DNA from: an uncultured Clostridia bacterium
Lineage (GTDB): Bacteria > Bacillota > Clostridia > Saccharofermentanales > Saccharofermentanaceae
Assembly (NCBI GenBank): GCA_946407705.1
Contig: CAMJPC010000007.1
Span: 1 to 64,000, forward strand
Length of the DNA stretch: 64,000 nucleotides
Direction of reading: 5' to 3'
Below, piece by piece: positions 53,242 to 60,958 of the stretch. Numbering within the stretch: the first letter of the stretch is position 1; every line of letters begins with the position of its first letter. The notes under the pieces were generated by a model. The model did not search any database. It was not told where the DNA came from and was given only the letters and a program-made list of their open reading frames with translations. Position numbers and translations under genes: made by a program.

Positions 53242-53334
53242 CTAACACGTTCTCGTCAAAGATTCTGCTTTTATCAGAATTCATTGAGATAAATAAAAAA
53301 CAAATGTGGATAAGTAGAATATTGAGACCAGATT

Positions 53335-54399
53335 TCAGCGGTTACCGTACATCTTGTCGTAGTAGTTCTGGTATTCTCCGGATGTTACTCTTGCCATCCA
53401 TTCTTCATTGGCCAAATACCAGTCTATGGTCTTTACGATGCCTTCTTCAAACGATGTCTCAGGAAACCAGCCAAGATCCGCTTTGATCTTTGACGGATCG
53501 ATTCCGTAACGGCGATCATGGCCGAGACGGTCTTCCACATGACTGATCAGACTTTCATTAATTTCAGGATCGTTCAGTTTTTCTGAAAGCTGGGCAATGA
53601 TGGTCTTTACGATAAAGATGTTAGTTCTCTCGTTATGGCCGCCAATGTTGTAAATCTCTCCGTCCTTGCCGCCGTTCGTAACCATATCAATTGCCTTGCA
53701 ATGGTCTTCAACATAAAGCCAGTCACGAATCTGCATACCATCACCATAAACAGGAAGCTGCTTATGATTCTTAGCATTGTTAATCATCAAAGGAATCAGT
53801 TTCTCAGGAAACTGATACTGACCATAGTTATTGCTGCAACGGGTTATGTTTACAGGCATTCCATAAGTGTCATGGAAAGCCTTAACGAAATGATCGGCAG
53901 ATGCTTTTGAAGAAGAATACGGGGAATGAGGATTGAGCGGTGTTGTCTCCGTGAAGAAACCTTCAGGGCCTAATGCGCCGTATACCTCATCGGTACTGAC
54001 CTGAATGTACTTCTTCCCTGCTTTCCAAGTTTTCTGACCTGCATCATACCATGCGTTCTTAGCACACTGGAGCAGGTTAACTGTACCCATGACATTCGTA
54101 GTTACAAATGCCTCGGCATTGGCTATGGATCTGTCTACATGAGACTCTGCGGCAAAATTGATTATGAAATCCGGATTATAATCAGCTATAAGCTTTGAAA
54201 CAAGCTCTTTATCGCAGATATTCCCGTGAACAAAGATATGTCTGGAATCTTCCTCAAGATCCTTAAGATTCTCCAGATTACCGGCATAAGTAAGCGCATC
54301 CAAGTTGATGATACGTATATCGGTATACTTGGACAGCATATAATGCACAAAGGTGGTTCCAATGAACCCTGCGCAGCCTGTAACTAGGTAAGTGATCAT
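53335..54399 (-). CDS. rfbB: dTDP-glucose 4,6-dehydratase
   Basis: 354 residues. It has YLVTGCAGFIGTTFVHYML (NAD loop), NFAAESHVDRSI, YIQVSTDEVYGALG, YSSSKASADHFV (catalytic Tyr-Lys) and INITRCSNNYG-like NITRCSNNYGQYQFPEKLIP. It converts dTDP-glucose to the 4-keto-6-deoxy sugar. Its ATG overlaps the stop of the His-rich gene upstream by four bases, so both are expressed together. The rest of the rhamnose genes lie beyond the defence pair. Confidence 0.95.
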   Translation of the reverse strand: MITYLVTGCAGFIGTTFVHYMLSKYTDIRIINLDALTYAGNLENLKDLEEDSRHIFVHGNICDKELVSKLIADYNPDFIINFAAESHVDRSIANAEAFVTTNVMGTVNLLQCAKNAWYDAGQKTWKAGKKYIQVSTDEVYGALGPEGFFTETTPLNPHSPYSSSKASADHFVKAFHDTYGMPVNITRCSNNYGQYQFPEKLIPLMINNAKNHKQLPVYGDGMQIRDWLYVEDHCKAIDMVTNGGKDGEIYNIGGHNERTNIFIVKTIIAQLSEKLNDPEINESLISHVEDRLGHDRRYGIDPSKIKADLGWFPETSFEEGIVKTIDWYLANEEWMARVTSGEYQNYYDKMYGNR

Positions 54400-55418
54400 C
54401 TCTGAAAAACCATAATTGATTTCAAATTCATCTTGATTATCTCTTCCATCTTGAAAGCAGGGAGCTTGCCGAAGTCTTCCAGAGTCCGGTCGATGGCAGG
54501 CGCGAGCTTCTCGATGACGTCAGCATAGACGTTGAGCTGGGCTGCAAGTTCAGGTCCGAGCATGTCTGCGATCTGGCCTTCGCCCATTTTAAGTCCTTTG
54601 CCGTTGAGCTCCTGGGCTGCGGGCCTCAGAAGGTTGGTTGAAGCGTTTTCGAGGAACTTCAGGTGAGCCTGGATCTCTTCAGCGTTCTCCTTGATGGGCT
54701 TTCTGTATTTGCTGATCTTGGACTCGAGCTGGGGGATCTTGAATTCCGGCAATTCGCTGAAGTCCTTTACGGTCTTCTCGGCCGCGGGGCAGAGAGTGTC
54801 GATCAGGTCTGCATATTCGTTGAGAGATGCTGCAAATTCAGGTGAAAGGGCCTTCTCCAAAGAGAGGTCTTTGGTTTTGGGCAGACCCTTTTCGCGAAGG
54901 TGCTTTACAAGGGGCTTTAAGAGGTTGTCGGAAGCTTCGTCCAGAACATTGAGGAGCCTGCGGGCCGTATTGAGATCCTCGCCTGCCGTGGGAACCTTGT
55001 CGACTATCTTCCACTTGGGATCGTCCAGTTCCGCACGCATCTCGTCAGTGGTCTTGTCGACCTTCAGGATCGAGGCGTCAGCTGCTTCGTAGTCACCCTT
55101 CTTGAGGTTGTTTACGACTTCGTTCAGGCCGCTCTTGAGTTCTTCTGCCTTGGCAGCCATTGTTTTCGCTGCGGCATAGTATTCCCTGCCCTTAAATGCA
55201 GCGATTCCGCCGCCGATCAGGAGGATGCCGAGAAGCGAAAGGACGACCGCCAGAACGACCTTCTTTGCTTTGCCGTGGCGTCTGTGATGCCTGTGATGAT
55301 GGTGGTGATGGTGACCGCTTTCACTGTGATGGTGATGGTGGTGATGACCGGAGTGGCCGTTGATGCTCTCCGCGGTTATATCTTCAGTCTTTATGTTCTG
55401 ATCGAGATCTTCAAACAT
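54396..55418 (-). CDS. His-rich membrane protein with DUF4012-like outer region
   Basis: 340 residues from the ATG at 55418 (AAGGA 6 bases upstream; the frame running to 55637 is spurious). Residues about 20-50 hold two runs of seven His plus further His and Arg, on the cytoplasmic side. One membrane helix follows (about 55-77). The outer part is helical: GDYEAADASI, DPKWKIVDKVPTAGEDLNTA resembles DUF4012, and a unit of about 75 residues occurs twice (ASDNLLKPLVKHLREKGL and ASTNLLRPAAQELNGKGL). Coupled to rfbB, so probably involved in rhamnose-polymer assembly or attachment. The His cluster may sense metal or pH; this is inference. Confidence 0.8.
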   Translation of the reverse strand: MFEDLDQNIKTEDITAESINGHSGHHHHHHHSESGHHHHHHHRHHRRHGKAKKVVLAVVLSLLGILLIGGGIAAFKGREYYAAAKTMAAKAEELKSGLNEVVNNLKKGDYEAADASILKVDKTTDEMRAELDDPKWKIVDKVPTAGEDLNTARRLLNVLDEASDNLLKPLVKHLREKGLPKTKDLSLEKALSPEFAASLNEYADLIDTLCPAAEKTVKDFSELPEFKIPQLESKISKYRKPIKENAEEIQAHLKFLENASTNLLRPAAQELNGKGLKMGEGQIADMLGPELAAQLNVYADVIEKLAPAIDRTLEDFGKLPAFKMEEIIKMNLKSIMVFQR

Positions 55419-55451
55419 GTTAAATCCTTTTAATTTTTTATATATTTGCGC

Positions 55452-55480
55452 ATTATAGCATCTATATATAGGCGGTTCAA
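55452..55480 (-). promoter_or_regulatory. Promoter of the His-rich/rhamnose/Thoeris operon
   Basis: Minus strand TTGAAC (55480-55475), 17 bases, perfect TATAAT (55457-55452), 33 bases before the start codon. Strong consensus. Confidence 0.75.
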
Positions 55481-55556
55481 ACTCAGAATGGGGCAAGAAT
55501 GTCGGAAAAATGGTATTTCCACGGCATTTTTGCAACACTGGCGGGCAGTGAAATAG

Positions 55557-55562
55557 TATAAT
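55557..55562 (+). promoter_or_regulatory. -10 element for the MFS gene
   Basis: TATAAT 28 bases before the GTG start. A TTGCAA lies too far upstream (21-base spacer), so the -35 is uncertain. Confidence 0.4.
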
Positions 55563-55590
55563 TACCTCACTTTCGAACGGGGGTGTCATT

Positions 55591-56790
55591 GTGGGTAAGA
55601 CCGGGAAATTCTGGACTCTGAGATACATCATAATCAACGCGACGTATTTCGCCGTTTACAGCGGTATCCATGCGTATGCGTCCGTTTTCCTGCTCGAAAA
55701 GGGCTTTTCCAACACTCTCATCGGCATCACCCTGGCTTTGGCGAACATCCTGTCAGTCATATTCCAGCCGTTCGTCGCAGGCCTGATCGACAAGCAGGGA
55801 AAGCTCACGAACCGCAATGTTTCCATGGCTTCCACCGCCCTGCTCCTCATAGGTTCCATTTTGCTTTTGCTCATCAAGAACGGACTCGTGGTGATATTCA
55901 TCATATTCGCGCTTATCTACATGGTGCAGATGGTGTACCAGCCGATAATCACGGCGATGTATTTTGAGTACGAGGCTGCCGGCTGCCACATCTACTACGG
56001 TCTCGCCAGAGGCCTCGGTTCCTGCGGTTTTGCGGTCGTCTCCGTCTTCACGGGAATGGCCATCGGAAGGTTCGGAGTAAACATCTTAATGGTGCTGGAC
56101 ATCATATTCCTGACTATCGCCCTGATCGTGCTCTATTTCTTCAAAAAGCCCGCCGTTGCTTCATCTCCAGCATCGGCCTCCGAAAAGGAAGTCGCTCATA
56201 ACAACCTTCTCTCGTTCACGAAAACTTATCCTGCATTCATGCTTTTCGTGGTCGGCGGGGTATGTTTCTTCTTCGCGCATAACGCGATCAACGACTACAT
56301 GATCCAGATCATAACGCCCCTCGGCGGGACCGAAGCTTCGATGGGTACGGCGGTATTCATCGCGGCCCTCCTCGAGCTCCCGACTATGGCCCTGATCGAC
56401 AAGATCATGAAAAAGATATCGGTCAAGAATCTTCTGCTCATCTCCGGAACCGCATTCCTCATCAAGACGCTCCTGATGCTCGTCGCGCCCAACATGGTCG
56501 TCGTCTACATAAGCCAGGCGATGCAGATGTTTGCTTACGCGGTCTTCATCCCCGCCGGCGCTTACTTCGTAAACCAGACGATGGCGAGGTTCGACCAGGT
56601 CAAAGGCCAGGCCTACATCAACTGCTCGATCACCTTGGGCGGCGTATTCTCAAGCCTTGTCTGCGGCCGTCTTCTCGACATCAAGGGACCTCACTTCATG
56701 CTTATCGTCAGCCTGATCGTGACGACGGTCGGACTGGGTATCGCGTTCGTGGCACTGAAAGTGCTTGGAAAACGCAAGGAAGCCACCTGA
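55591..56790 (+). CDS. MFS transporter (MFS_1-like, sugar/nucleoside symporter type)
   Basis: 399 residues with 12 predicted membrane helices. The N-terminus (YIIINATYFAVYSGIHAYAS) and the loop GLIDKQGKLTNRNV match the PF12832-type group near galactoside and nucleoside proton symporters. The GTG start has GGGGGTG 5 bases upstream. It stands alone, divergent from the rhamnose operon. Substrate unknown; a small sugar, nucleoside or drug is possible. Confidence 0.85.
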   Translation: MGKTGKFWTLRYIIINATYFAVYSGIHAYASVFLLEKGFSNTLIGITLALANILSVIFQPFVAGLIDKQGKLTNRNVSMASTALLLIGSILLLLIKNGLVVIFIIFALIYMVQMVYQPIITAMYFEYEAAGCHIYYGLARGLGSCGFAVVSVFTGMAIGRFGVNILMVLDIIFLTIALIVLYFFKKPAVASSPASASEKEVAHNNLLSFTKTYPAFMLFVVGGVCFFFAHNAINDYMIQIITPLGGTEASMGTAVFIAALLELPTMALIDKIMKKISVKNLLLISGTAFLIKTLLMLVAPNMVVVYISQAMQMFAYAVFIPAGAYFVNQTMARFDQVKGQAYINCSITLGGVFSSLVCGRLLDIKGPHFMLIVSLIVTTVGLGIAFVALKVLGKRKEAT

Positions 56791-56839
56791 TTATTTGAGG
56801 TAATCTTGCGGAAATAGTGCTCTTAATCAAAATTCAGTA

Positions 56840-56868
56840 TTGAACATTATACAATACCGTGCTATTCT
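56840..56868 (+). promoter_or_regulatory. Promoter for the lipase-like gene
   Basis: TTGAAC, 17 bases, TATTCT, about 35 bases before the ATG at 56906. Confidence 0.6.
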
Positions 56869-56905
56869 CCCCTTATAGGCCGGAAACCTAAGGGGAGATT
56901 ATTTT

Positions 56906-57730
56906 ATGAGCGACGATTGCTGTTTAAAGTATCCGTTATTGATGGTGCACGGAATGGGATTCCGTGACAGGAAGCACCTGTGCTACTGGGGAAGGATCCC
57001 CAAGGCGCTTGAAGCACATGGGGCGAACGTGTTTTTCGGGCATCAGGACGCGGTCGGATCCGTTGAAGGTAACGCACTGACCGTAGCCAAGAGCCTCGAT
57101 GAGATCCTGAAGACCACCGGGGCGCCGAAAGTCAATATACTCGCACATTCCAAGGGCGGTCTCGAGTCCAGGTGGCTCGCAAATCACGGATACAGTGACA
57201 AGATCGCGTCGATCACCACGATCGATACCCCGCACCATGGCTCGCACACTGTCGATTTCCTCATGAGAGCACCGAAATGGATGGTTAAGCTCGCAGCCAA
57301 GGGAAATGACCTCTGGATGCGCATCCTGGGCGACAAGCACCCCGACAGCTACGCCTGCTTCGACATCCTCACCACGAAGACCGCCGAGCAGTTCAACATC
57401 GACAATCCAACGCCTTCCGGGGTCTTGTGCCAAAGCTACGGATTCAAGTGCAAAGGCGCTTTTTCCGATTCACTTTTCTGCATCACCCAGCCCATCGTCA
57501 GGAAGTTCGATGGTGATAACGACGGCCTCGTCTCCACCGAGTCCATGCACTGGGAGAATTTCAGGGGCGTCCGCACTTCCACCCGAAAACGCGGAATCTC
57601 CCACGCCGACGTCGTGGACATCAGGCGCAGGAGATTTACCAAACGCGCCCCCACCTCCGACACTGAGGTCAGCGACATCGTGCCGTTCTATGTTGGAGTC
57701 GTTAAAGAACTAAAAGAAATGGGTTATTAA
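56906..57730 (+). CDS. Alpha/beta-hydrolase, lipase-like
   Basis: 274 residues with no signal peptide. The oxyanion region is LLMVHGMGFRDR; the nucleophile elbow is ILAHSKGGLESRW (Ser in AHSKG instead of GxSxG); TTIDTPHHGSHTVDF is the lipase DTPHxG motif; the acid Asp is probably in KFDGDNDGLVS; the catalytic His is near RGISHADVVD. It resembles bacterial triacylglycerol lipases of the family I type, but a cytoplasmic esterase is more likely without a signal peptide. AAGGGGAG precedes the ATG. Single-gene unit with its own promoter and terminator. Confidence 0.85.
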   Translation: MSDDCCLKYPLLMVHGMGFRDRKHLCYWGRIPKALEAHGANVFFGHQDAVGSVEGNALTVAKSLDEILKTTGAPKVNILAHSKGGLESRWLANHGYSDKIASITTIDTPHHGSHTVDFLMRAPKWMVKLAAKGNDLWMRILGDKHPDSYACFDILTTKTAEQFNIDNPTPSGVLCQSYGFKCKGAFSDSLFCITQPIVRKFDGDNDGLVSTESMHWENFRGVRTSTRKRGISHADVVDIRRRRFTKRAPTSDTEVSDIVPFYVGVVKELKEMGY

Positions 57731-57736
57731 TAAAAC

Positions 57737-57758
57737 GGGCTGCCTCTTAGGGCAGCCC
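57737..57758. terminator. Bidirectional hairpin terminator
   Basis: GGGCTGCC (57737-57744), TCTTA loop, GGCAGCCC (57751-57758). The plus strand continues ATTTAG and the minus strand GTTTTATT. It separates two convergent genes. Confidence 0.75.
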
Positions 57759-57786
57759 ATTTAGTTCCTGTTTTTCGAAAGCCTTA

Positions 57787-58455
57787 TCAGGTGTTCTTCA
57801 GTTCCTCGAAAGACTTGATGATGTTTTCGAGATTCTTGAAATGGTAAGGAGCCTTCATGTTTGTGACAAGCTTCTTGGTCTTCAGGTTGTAGTACATCTC
57901 AGTGATGGTCAGAACGTACTGGCCGTTGATCGCTGCAACAATGTTCTTCTCCTCTTTGTATCCGTATTGCGAGCTGAAAACCATGGGTGAAAGCTCATCG
58001 CCGACCTTGAGTGCCTTGAAAGCCTCGGAATTGAGATCCATCTCGTAAACCGAAACGAAGATGAAATGAACCTTCTTCATGTAATCGTCATCGTTGGAAA
58101 GAACGCTGGCGCCGAATCTCGTCCACTGCTTGATGCCCTTTTCGGCGTCCTTTTCAAGATGCTCGCCGTTATCGTAGCTCTGCGGAGCCATATCGCGCAT
58201 CTCTTCATCGGTGTAAGCTGCCTTGATGATATCCTTTACCTCATCAAGAGACATCTTGAGCATTCTCTCATCGAAAGTAGTCTCGGTGGTCGTCTCTTCG
58301 GTAGTTGTCTCCTCAGTGGTTGTTGTCTCTTCTGTGGTCGTAGTAGCCTCAGTTGTGGTCTCAGCCTCTGTAGCAGTCGTGGTATTAGCCGCGCCGCTGC
58401 ATCCGGTGAACATCATTGTTGCTGCAAGCAGAAGTGCTGCAATGCTTTTCTTCAT
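57787..58455 (-). CDS. Thr/Glu-rich lipoprotein of unknown function
   Basis: 222 residues from the ATG at 58455, with GGAGGG 4 bases upstream (the longer TTG frame includes this site). The lipobox is FTGC. Residues about 22-62 are almost entirely Thr and Glu in TTEE/TTTEE repeats, a flexible stalk. A globular part of about 155 residues follows (MLKMSLDEVKDIIKAAYTDE and onward) with no known motif. It should be displayed on the outer face of the membrane. A TATAAT at 58517-58512 is the likely -10. Confidence 0.78.
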   Translation of the reverse strand: MKKSIAALLLAATMMFTGCSGAANTTTATEAETTTEATTTTEETTTTEETTTEETTTETTFDERMLKMSLDEVKDIIKAAYTDEEMRDMAPQSYDNGEHLEKDAEKGIKQWTRFGASVLSNDDDYMKKVHFIFVSVYEMDLNSEAFKALKVGDELSPMVFSSQYGYKEEKNIVAAINGQYVLTITEMYYNLKTKKLVTNMKAPYHFKNLENIIKSFEELKNT

Positions 58456-58599
58456 AATTCCCTCCAAATAACACGCCTTGCGTATTTTGCTGTCTTTATC
58501 AGCAATTCCAAATTATAGGATCATAAAAAAATAAGTAAATTGTCAAAGCGGTGAATAATTTGCCGTCCTGAAGGCTGATTTTTCAACAGTTGTTCATTA

Positions 58600-58627
58600 A
58601 AAATGAGGGGGCGAACCCCCTCATTTT
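58600..58627 (-). terminator. Strong intrinsic terminator
   Basis: AAAATGAGGGGG, CGAA loop, CCCCCTCATTTT, a 12-base perfect stem; on the minus strand it continues TTAATG after the T-rich arm. It ends the leucine-rich-repeat remnant and probably the CHAP gene transcript. Confidence 0.85.
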
Positions 58628-58652
58628 GGATTAGTTGGTCTGTTGAAGAAGC

Positions 58653-59014
58653 TTACTTCTTTACTTTTACCTTGCGTCCAGAGTTCTTCTTCTTAAAGTA
58701 TTTCTTATACTTCTTTACCTTCGACTTCTTAACCTTTACGGTCTTTACTGAAGAACCCTTAAGCGACTTTTTGACACCTGCTTTAGTGAGCCTTGTGGTC
58801 TTCTGAATATAGATGGTCTTAAGCTTCTTGTCCTTATAGAATGTATTAGGTCCTATCTTCTTCAGTACCGGTGAGGCTATCGAGAAGGACTTCAGTCTGG
58901 AGCAGTATGCAAATGTGCTTGCATTGATCGTCTGAAGTGCTTTGCCGCCATATACCTTCACCAAGTAAGAGCATCCGTAGAACGCGTTGGAATCGATTAT
59001 AACGACGTTTGCTC
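58653..59014 (-). pseudogene. Headless BspA-like leucine-rich-repeat fragment
   Basis: The frame is open from 59024 down to 58653 and encodes about 120 residues with LRR_5 repeats (IIDSNAFYGCSYL, INASTFAYCSRLKSF, IGPNTFYKDKKLKTI) and the Lys-rich C-terminus common to clostridial BspA-like proteins. No start codon with a ribosome site exists; a TTG at 58964 is the first possible start. It begins exactly where the CHAP gene stops, one base out of frame with it. It is therefore either the tail of a CHAP-LRR protein cut off by a one-base frameshift, or the end of an LRR gene whose front was replaced. Confidence 0.65.
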
Positions 59015-60193
59015 CTATGTACCATTATTTGCACTGTTAATTGCCCATAGTTCAATTGAATAGGTGCCCGGTGCCAGATCTAGATACGCTTGGAATCCAT
59101 GGTTGCCTGTTATTCCCTTAGCTTTATTCACGTCTTCACGATAAACATCTGCAGGTATACCTTTCAACATAGTACCGTTTACATATATATCTACTGCAAT
59201 TGATTTTGAGGATTCGTCCGGATCATATGCCCAACCACCAACAAAAGGCTTTCCTTCTCTAATCTCACAGTAAGTATAATCACCCACAGGGAGAGAATCT
59301 GTTGGAGTACTTGAGCCTGAATTGTTAATACTGAAGGCACCTAATCCTTTATTATTCTTGCTCCCCCCAGCACTATTAATAGCGTATATGATAATATTAT
59401 GATTTCCAGAAGGAATATCTATAAGCGCATTAAAGCCATGGTTTCCTGATATCCCTCTGGCTTTATTCACGTCTTCACGATAAACATTTGCTGTGATAGA
59501 TTTTAAAGACGTATTTCCTGAATATACATCAATTCTAATCGATTTGGATGGTTCATTAGGATCATAAGCCCAACCTCCAATAAACAGTTTTCCATTTTGC
59601 ATTTCGCATTTTTCAACTGTTCCTCTGGGAACACTATCGCCATCACCAAAAGGATCAATGTAAATCAGTGCTGTTCCTAACTGTCTTTCACAAGGGGCAC
59701 AAATCTGGCCATTAAAATGGGTATTTTGTTCAATAGTAACTATGGTAGATGATCTAACCCCAATAACTATACCAATATGACCATATGTTGAATTGGCATA
59801 CTCATTGTCTTTTCTTACACCATCATTATAGTGTCCCATGTTCACTCCAGGACCCCACACAACAATATCACCCACATCAGGGTTTTCTTTGTAGGCCCAT
59901 CCTGAAGGTAATGTCTTATTCTCAAAATCAATTGCATTGCCAGCCACTAGTTCAGGATGCCCCAAGTAAGCAACATAACTGTATATGGGATCAACACACT
60001 GATAGGGTTGTTCATATGGTCCACCATCATAATCAACTTGTCGTCCTATCAATGAAACCGCCCAATCATATGCTTGCTGTCGAGTGTGTCCATTAGTAGT
60101 AGCATTTACGCTTGAACTTGGACTAAAGAACATGAAAACAGAAGTTGTTAAAACTATTGCTAACAACATTGATACTCGTTTTACGAATTTCAT
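59015..60193 (-). CDS. Secreted CHAP-domain protein with two C-terminal repeats
   Basis: 392 residues from the ATG at 60193 (GGGAGG 8 bases upstream). It has a signal peptide (about 1-31). The CHAP amidase/peptidase domain (about 35-180) has the catalytic Cys in QPYQCVDPIYSYV, His in YGHIGIVIG and an acidic residue in VTIEQNTH. Two repeats of about 95 residues follow, each with GGWAYDP, then VYREDVNKA and GNHGF. They may bind wall or glycan. It probably cuts peptidoglycan. The second repeat ends abruptly at NSANNGT, just where the LRR fragment begins. The region is AT-rich compared with its flanks. Confidence 0.85.
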   Translation of the reverse strand: MKFVKRVSMLLAIVLTTSVFMFFSPSSSVNATTNGHTRQQAYDWAVSLIGRQVDYDGGPYEQPYQCVDPIYSYVAYLGHPELVAGNAIDFENKTLPSGWAYKENPDVGDIVVWGPGVNMGHYNDGVRKDNEYANSTYGHIGIVIGVRSSTIVTIEQNTHFNGQICAPCERQLGTALIYIDPFGDGDSVPRGTVEKCEMQNGKLFIGGWAYDPNEPSKSIRIDVYSGNTSLKSITANVYREDVNKARGISGNHGFNALIDIPSGNHNIIIYAINSAGGSKNNKGLGAFSINNSGSSTPTDSLPVGDYTYCEIREGKPFVGGWAYDPDESSKSIAVDIYVNGTMLKGIPADVYREDVNKAKGITGNHGFQAYLDLAPGTYSIELWAINSANNGT

Positions 60194-60336
60194 GAAATTT
60201 TCCTCCCTAAAAGAGAAACTAACTATAACTTTTAGTCTATCGCCACAATAACTCAACTGCACTAACAGTTTTTTATATTTTTGTAAATTCAAAAGAATAA
60301 TAGTCATTTGACATGACATTTCCCGGGTGATAACAT

Positions 60337-60356
60337 TTATTAAACATGTTTAATAA
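60337..60356. promoter_or_regulatory. Palindromic operator, probably for the TetR regulator
   Basis: A perfect 20-base palindrome with core ATTAAACATGTTTAAT (60339-60354) ends 14 bases before the tetR start codon. It has the size and symmetry of TetR-family operators. Binding there would block transcription of tetR and of the phosphotransferase-like gene coupled to it. Confidence 0.7.
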
Positions 60357-60370
60357 TTGAGGCTATCCAC

Positions 60371-60958
60371 ATGCAGAAAGAAGTCAAAACCGAGATAACC
60401 AAAGAAAAACTCATAGCGGCAACGGAGAAACTGATCGCAAACTGCGACGATCCTTTCAAGGTCACGTCGAGGCAGATAGCAGAGGAATCCGGCATGCAGG
60501 CTGCTATGATCAACTACTGCTTCGGGTCCAGGGAGAACCTGATCTACGAGGTTTTTCACAGGTACTACAAGGCTGCGCTTCACGACGCGGATGTCGAAAA
60601 GATACTGGCCTCAAAGATCTCTCCCAAGGACAAACTCAAGAAGCTCCACTTTCTGATCGCGCATTTTCTCATTGAGAACCATAAGCTGACAAGGGCCATC
60701 ACGAACCTGATCCTTTTCAGCCGCGATCTGTCAGAAGATTCCGTCAGCTACGGTTTTATCAAGCAGCACTTTAAAAGGACCAGGACCGATTCGGAGTGCC
60801 GCCTTATCGCTTACGAGCTGTCCACCATGATGCAGCTCATCATATACAGAAAAGACGATATCAAGACCGGCATGGGGATCGATCTCGAAAAAGATAAACA
60901 GCTCAAGCATTACATCGACATGCGAATCGATCTTCTCCTTCCGGAGGTTACTGCGTGA
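60371..60958 (+). CDS. TetR-family transcriptional regulator
   Basis: 195 residues. The N-terminal helix-turn-helix is KVTSRQIAEESGMQAAMINY followed by CFGSRENLIYEVFHRYYKAAL, typical TetR. The C-terminal ligand domain is not recognised. TTGAGG lies 8 bases before the ATG. Its stop overlaps the start of the next gene (GTGA), so the pair is one unit, probably autorepressed through the palindrome just upstream and released by a small molecule. Confidence 0.9.
   Translation: MQKEVKTEITKEKLIAATEKLIANCDDPFKVTSRQIAEESGMQAAMINYCFGSRENLIYEVFHRYYKAALHDADVEKILASKISPKDKLKKLHFLIAHFLIENHKLTRAITNLILFSRDLSEDSVSYGFIKQHFKRTRTDSECRLIAYELSTMMQLIIYRKDDIKTGMGIDLEKDKQLKHYIDMRIDLLLPEVTA

Noticed and set aside
53089..53292. 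Small plus-strand protein in the gap between rfbB and thsB
   Set aside because: No ribosome site and no recognisable features; it overlaps the probable thsB leader and the possible gene remnant on the other strand.
55311..55345. GTGATG-type microsatellite as a regulatory repeat
   Set aside because: It is the coding sequence of the His runs.
54396..55637. Longer start at 55637 for the His-rich protein
   Set aside because: It would include the promoter at 55452-55480; the ATG at 55418 has a proper ribosome site.
58494..58546. TTGACA/TATAAT pair upstream of the Thr/Glu-rich lipoprotein as a full promoter
   Set aside because: The spacer is 23 bases, too long; only the TATAAT is credible, or TTGACA with TATGAT at a short 15-base spacer.
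59015..60319. Longer start at 60319 for the CHAP protein
   Set aside because: The ATG at 60193 has GGGAGG at good spacing and begins a normal signal peptide; the extra 42 residues do not look secretory.
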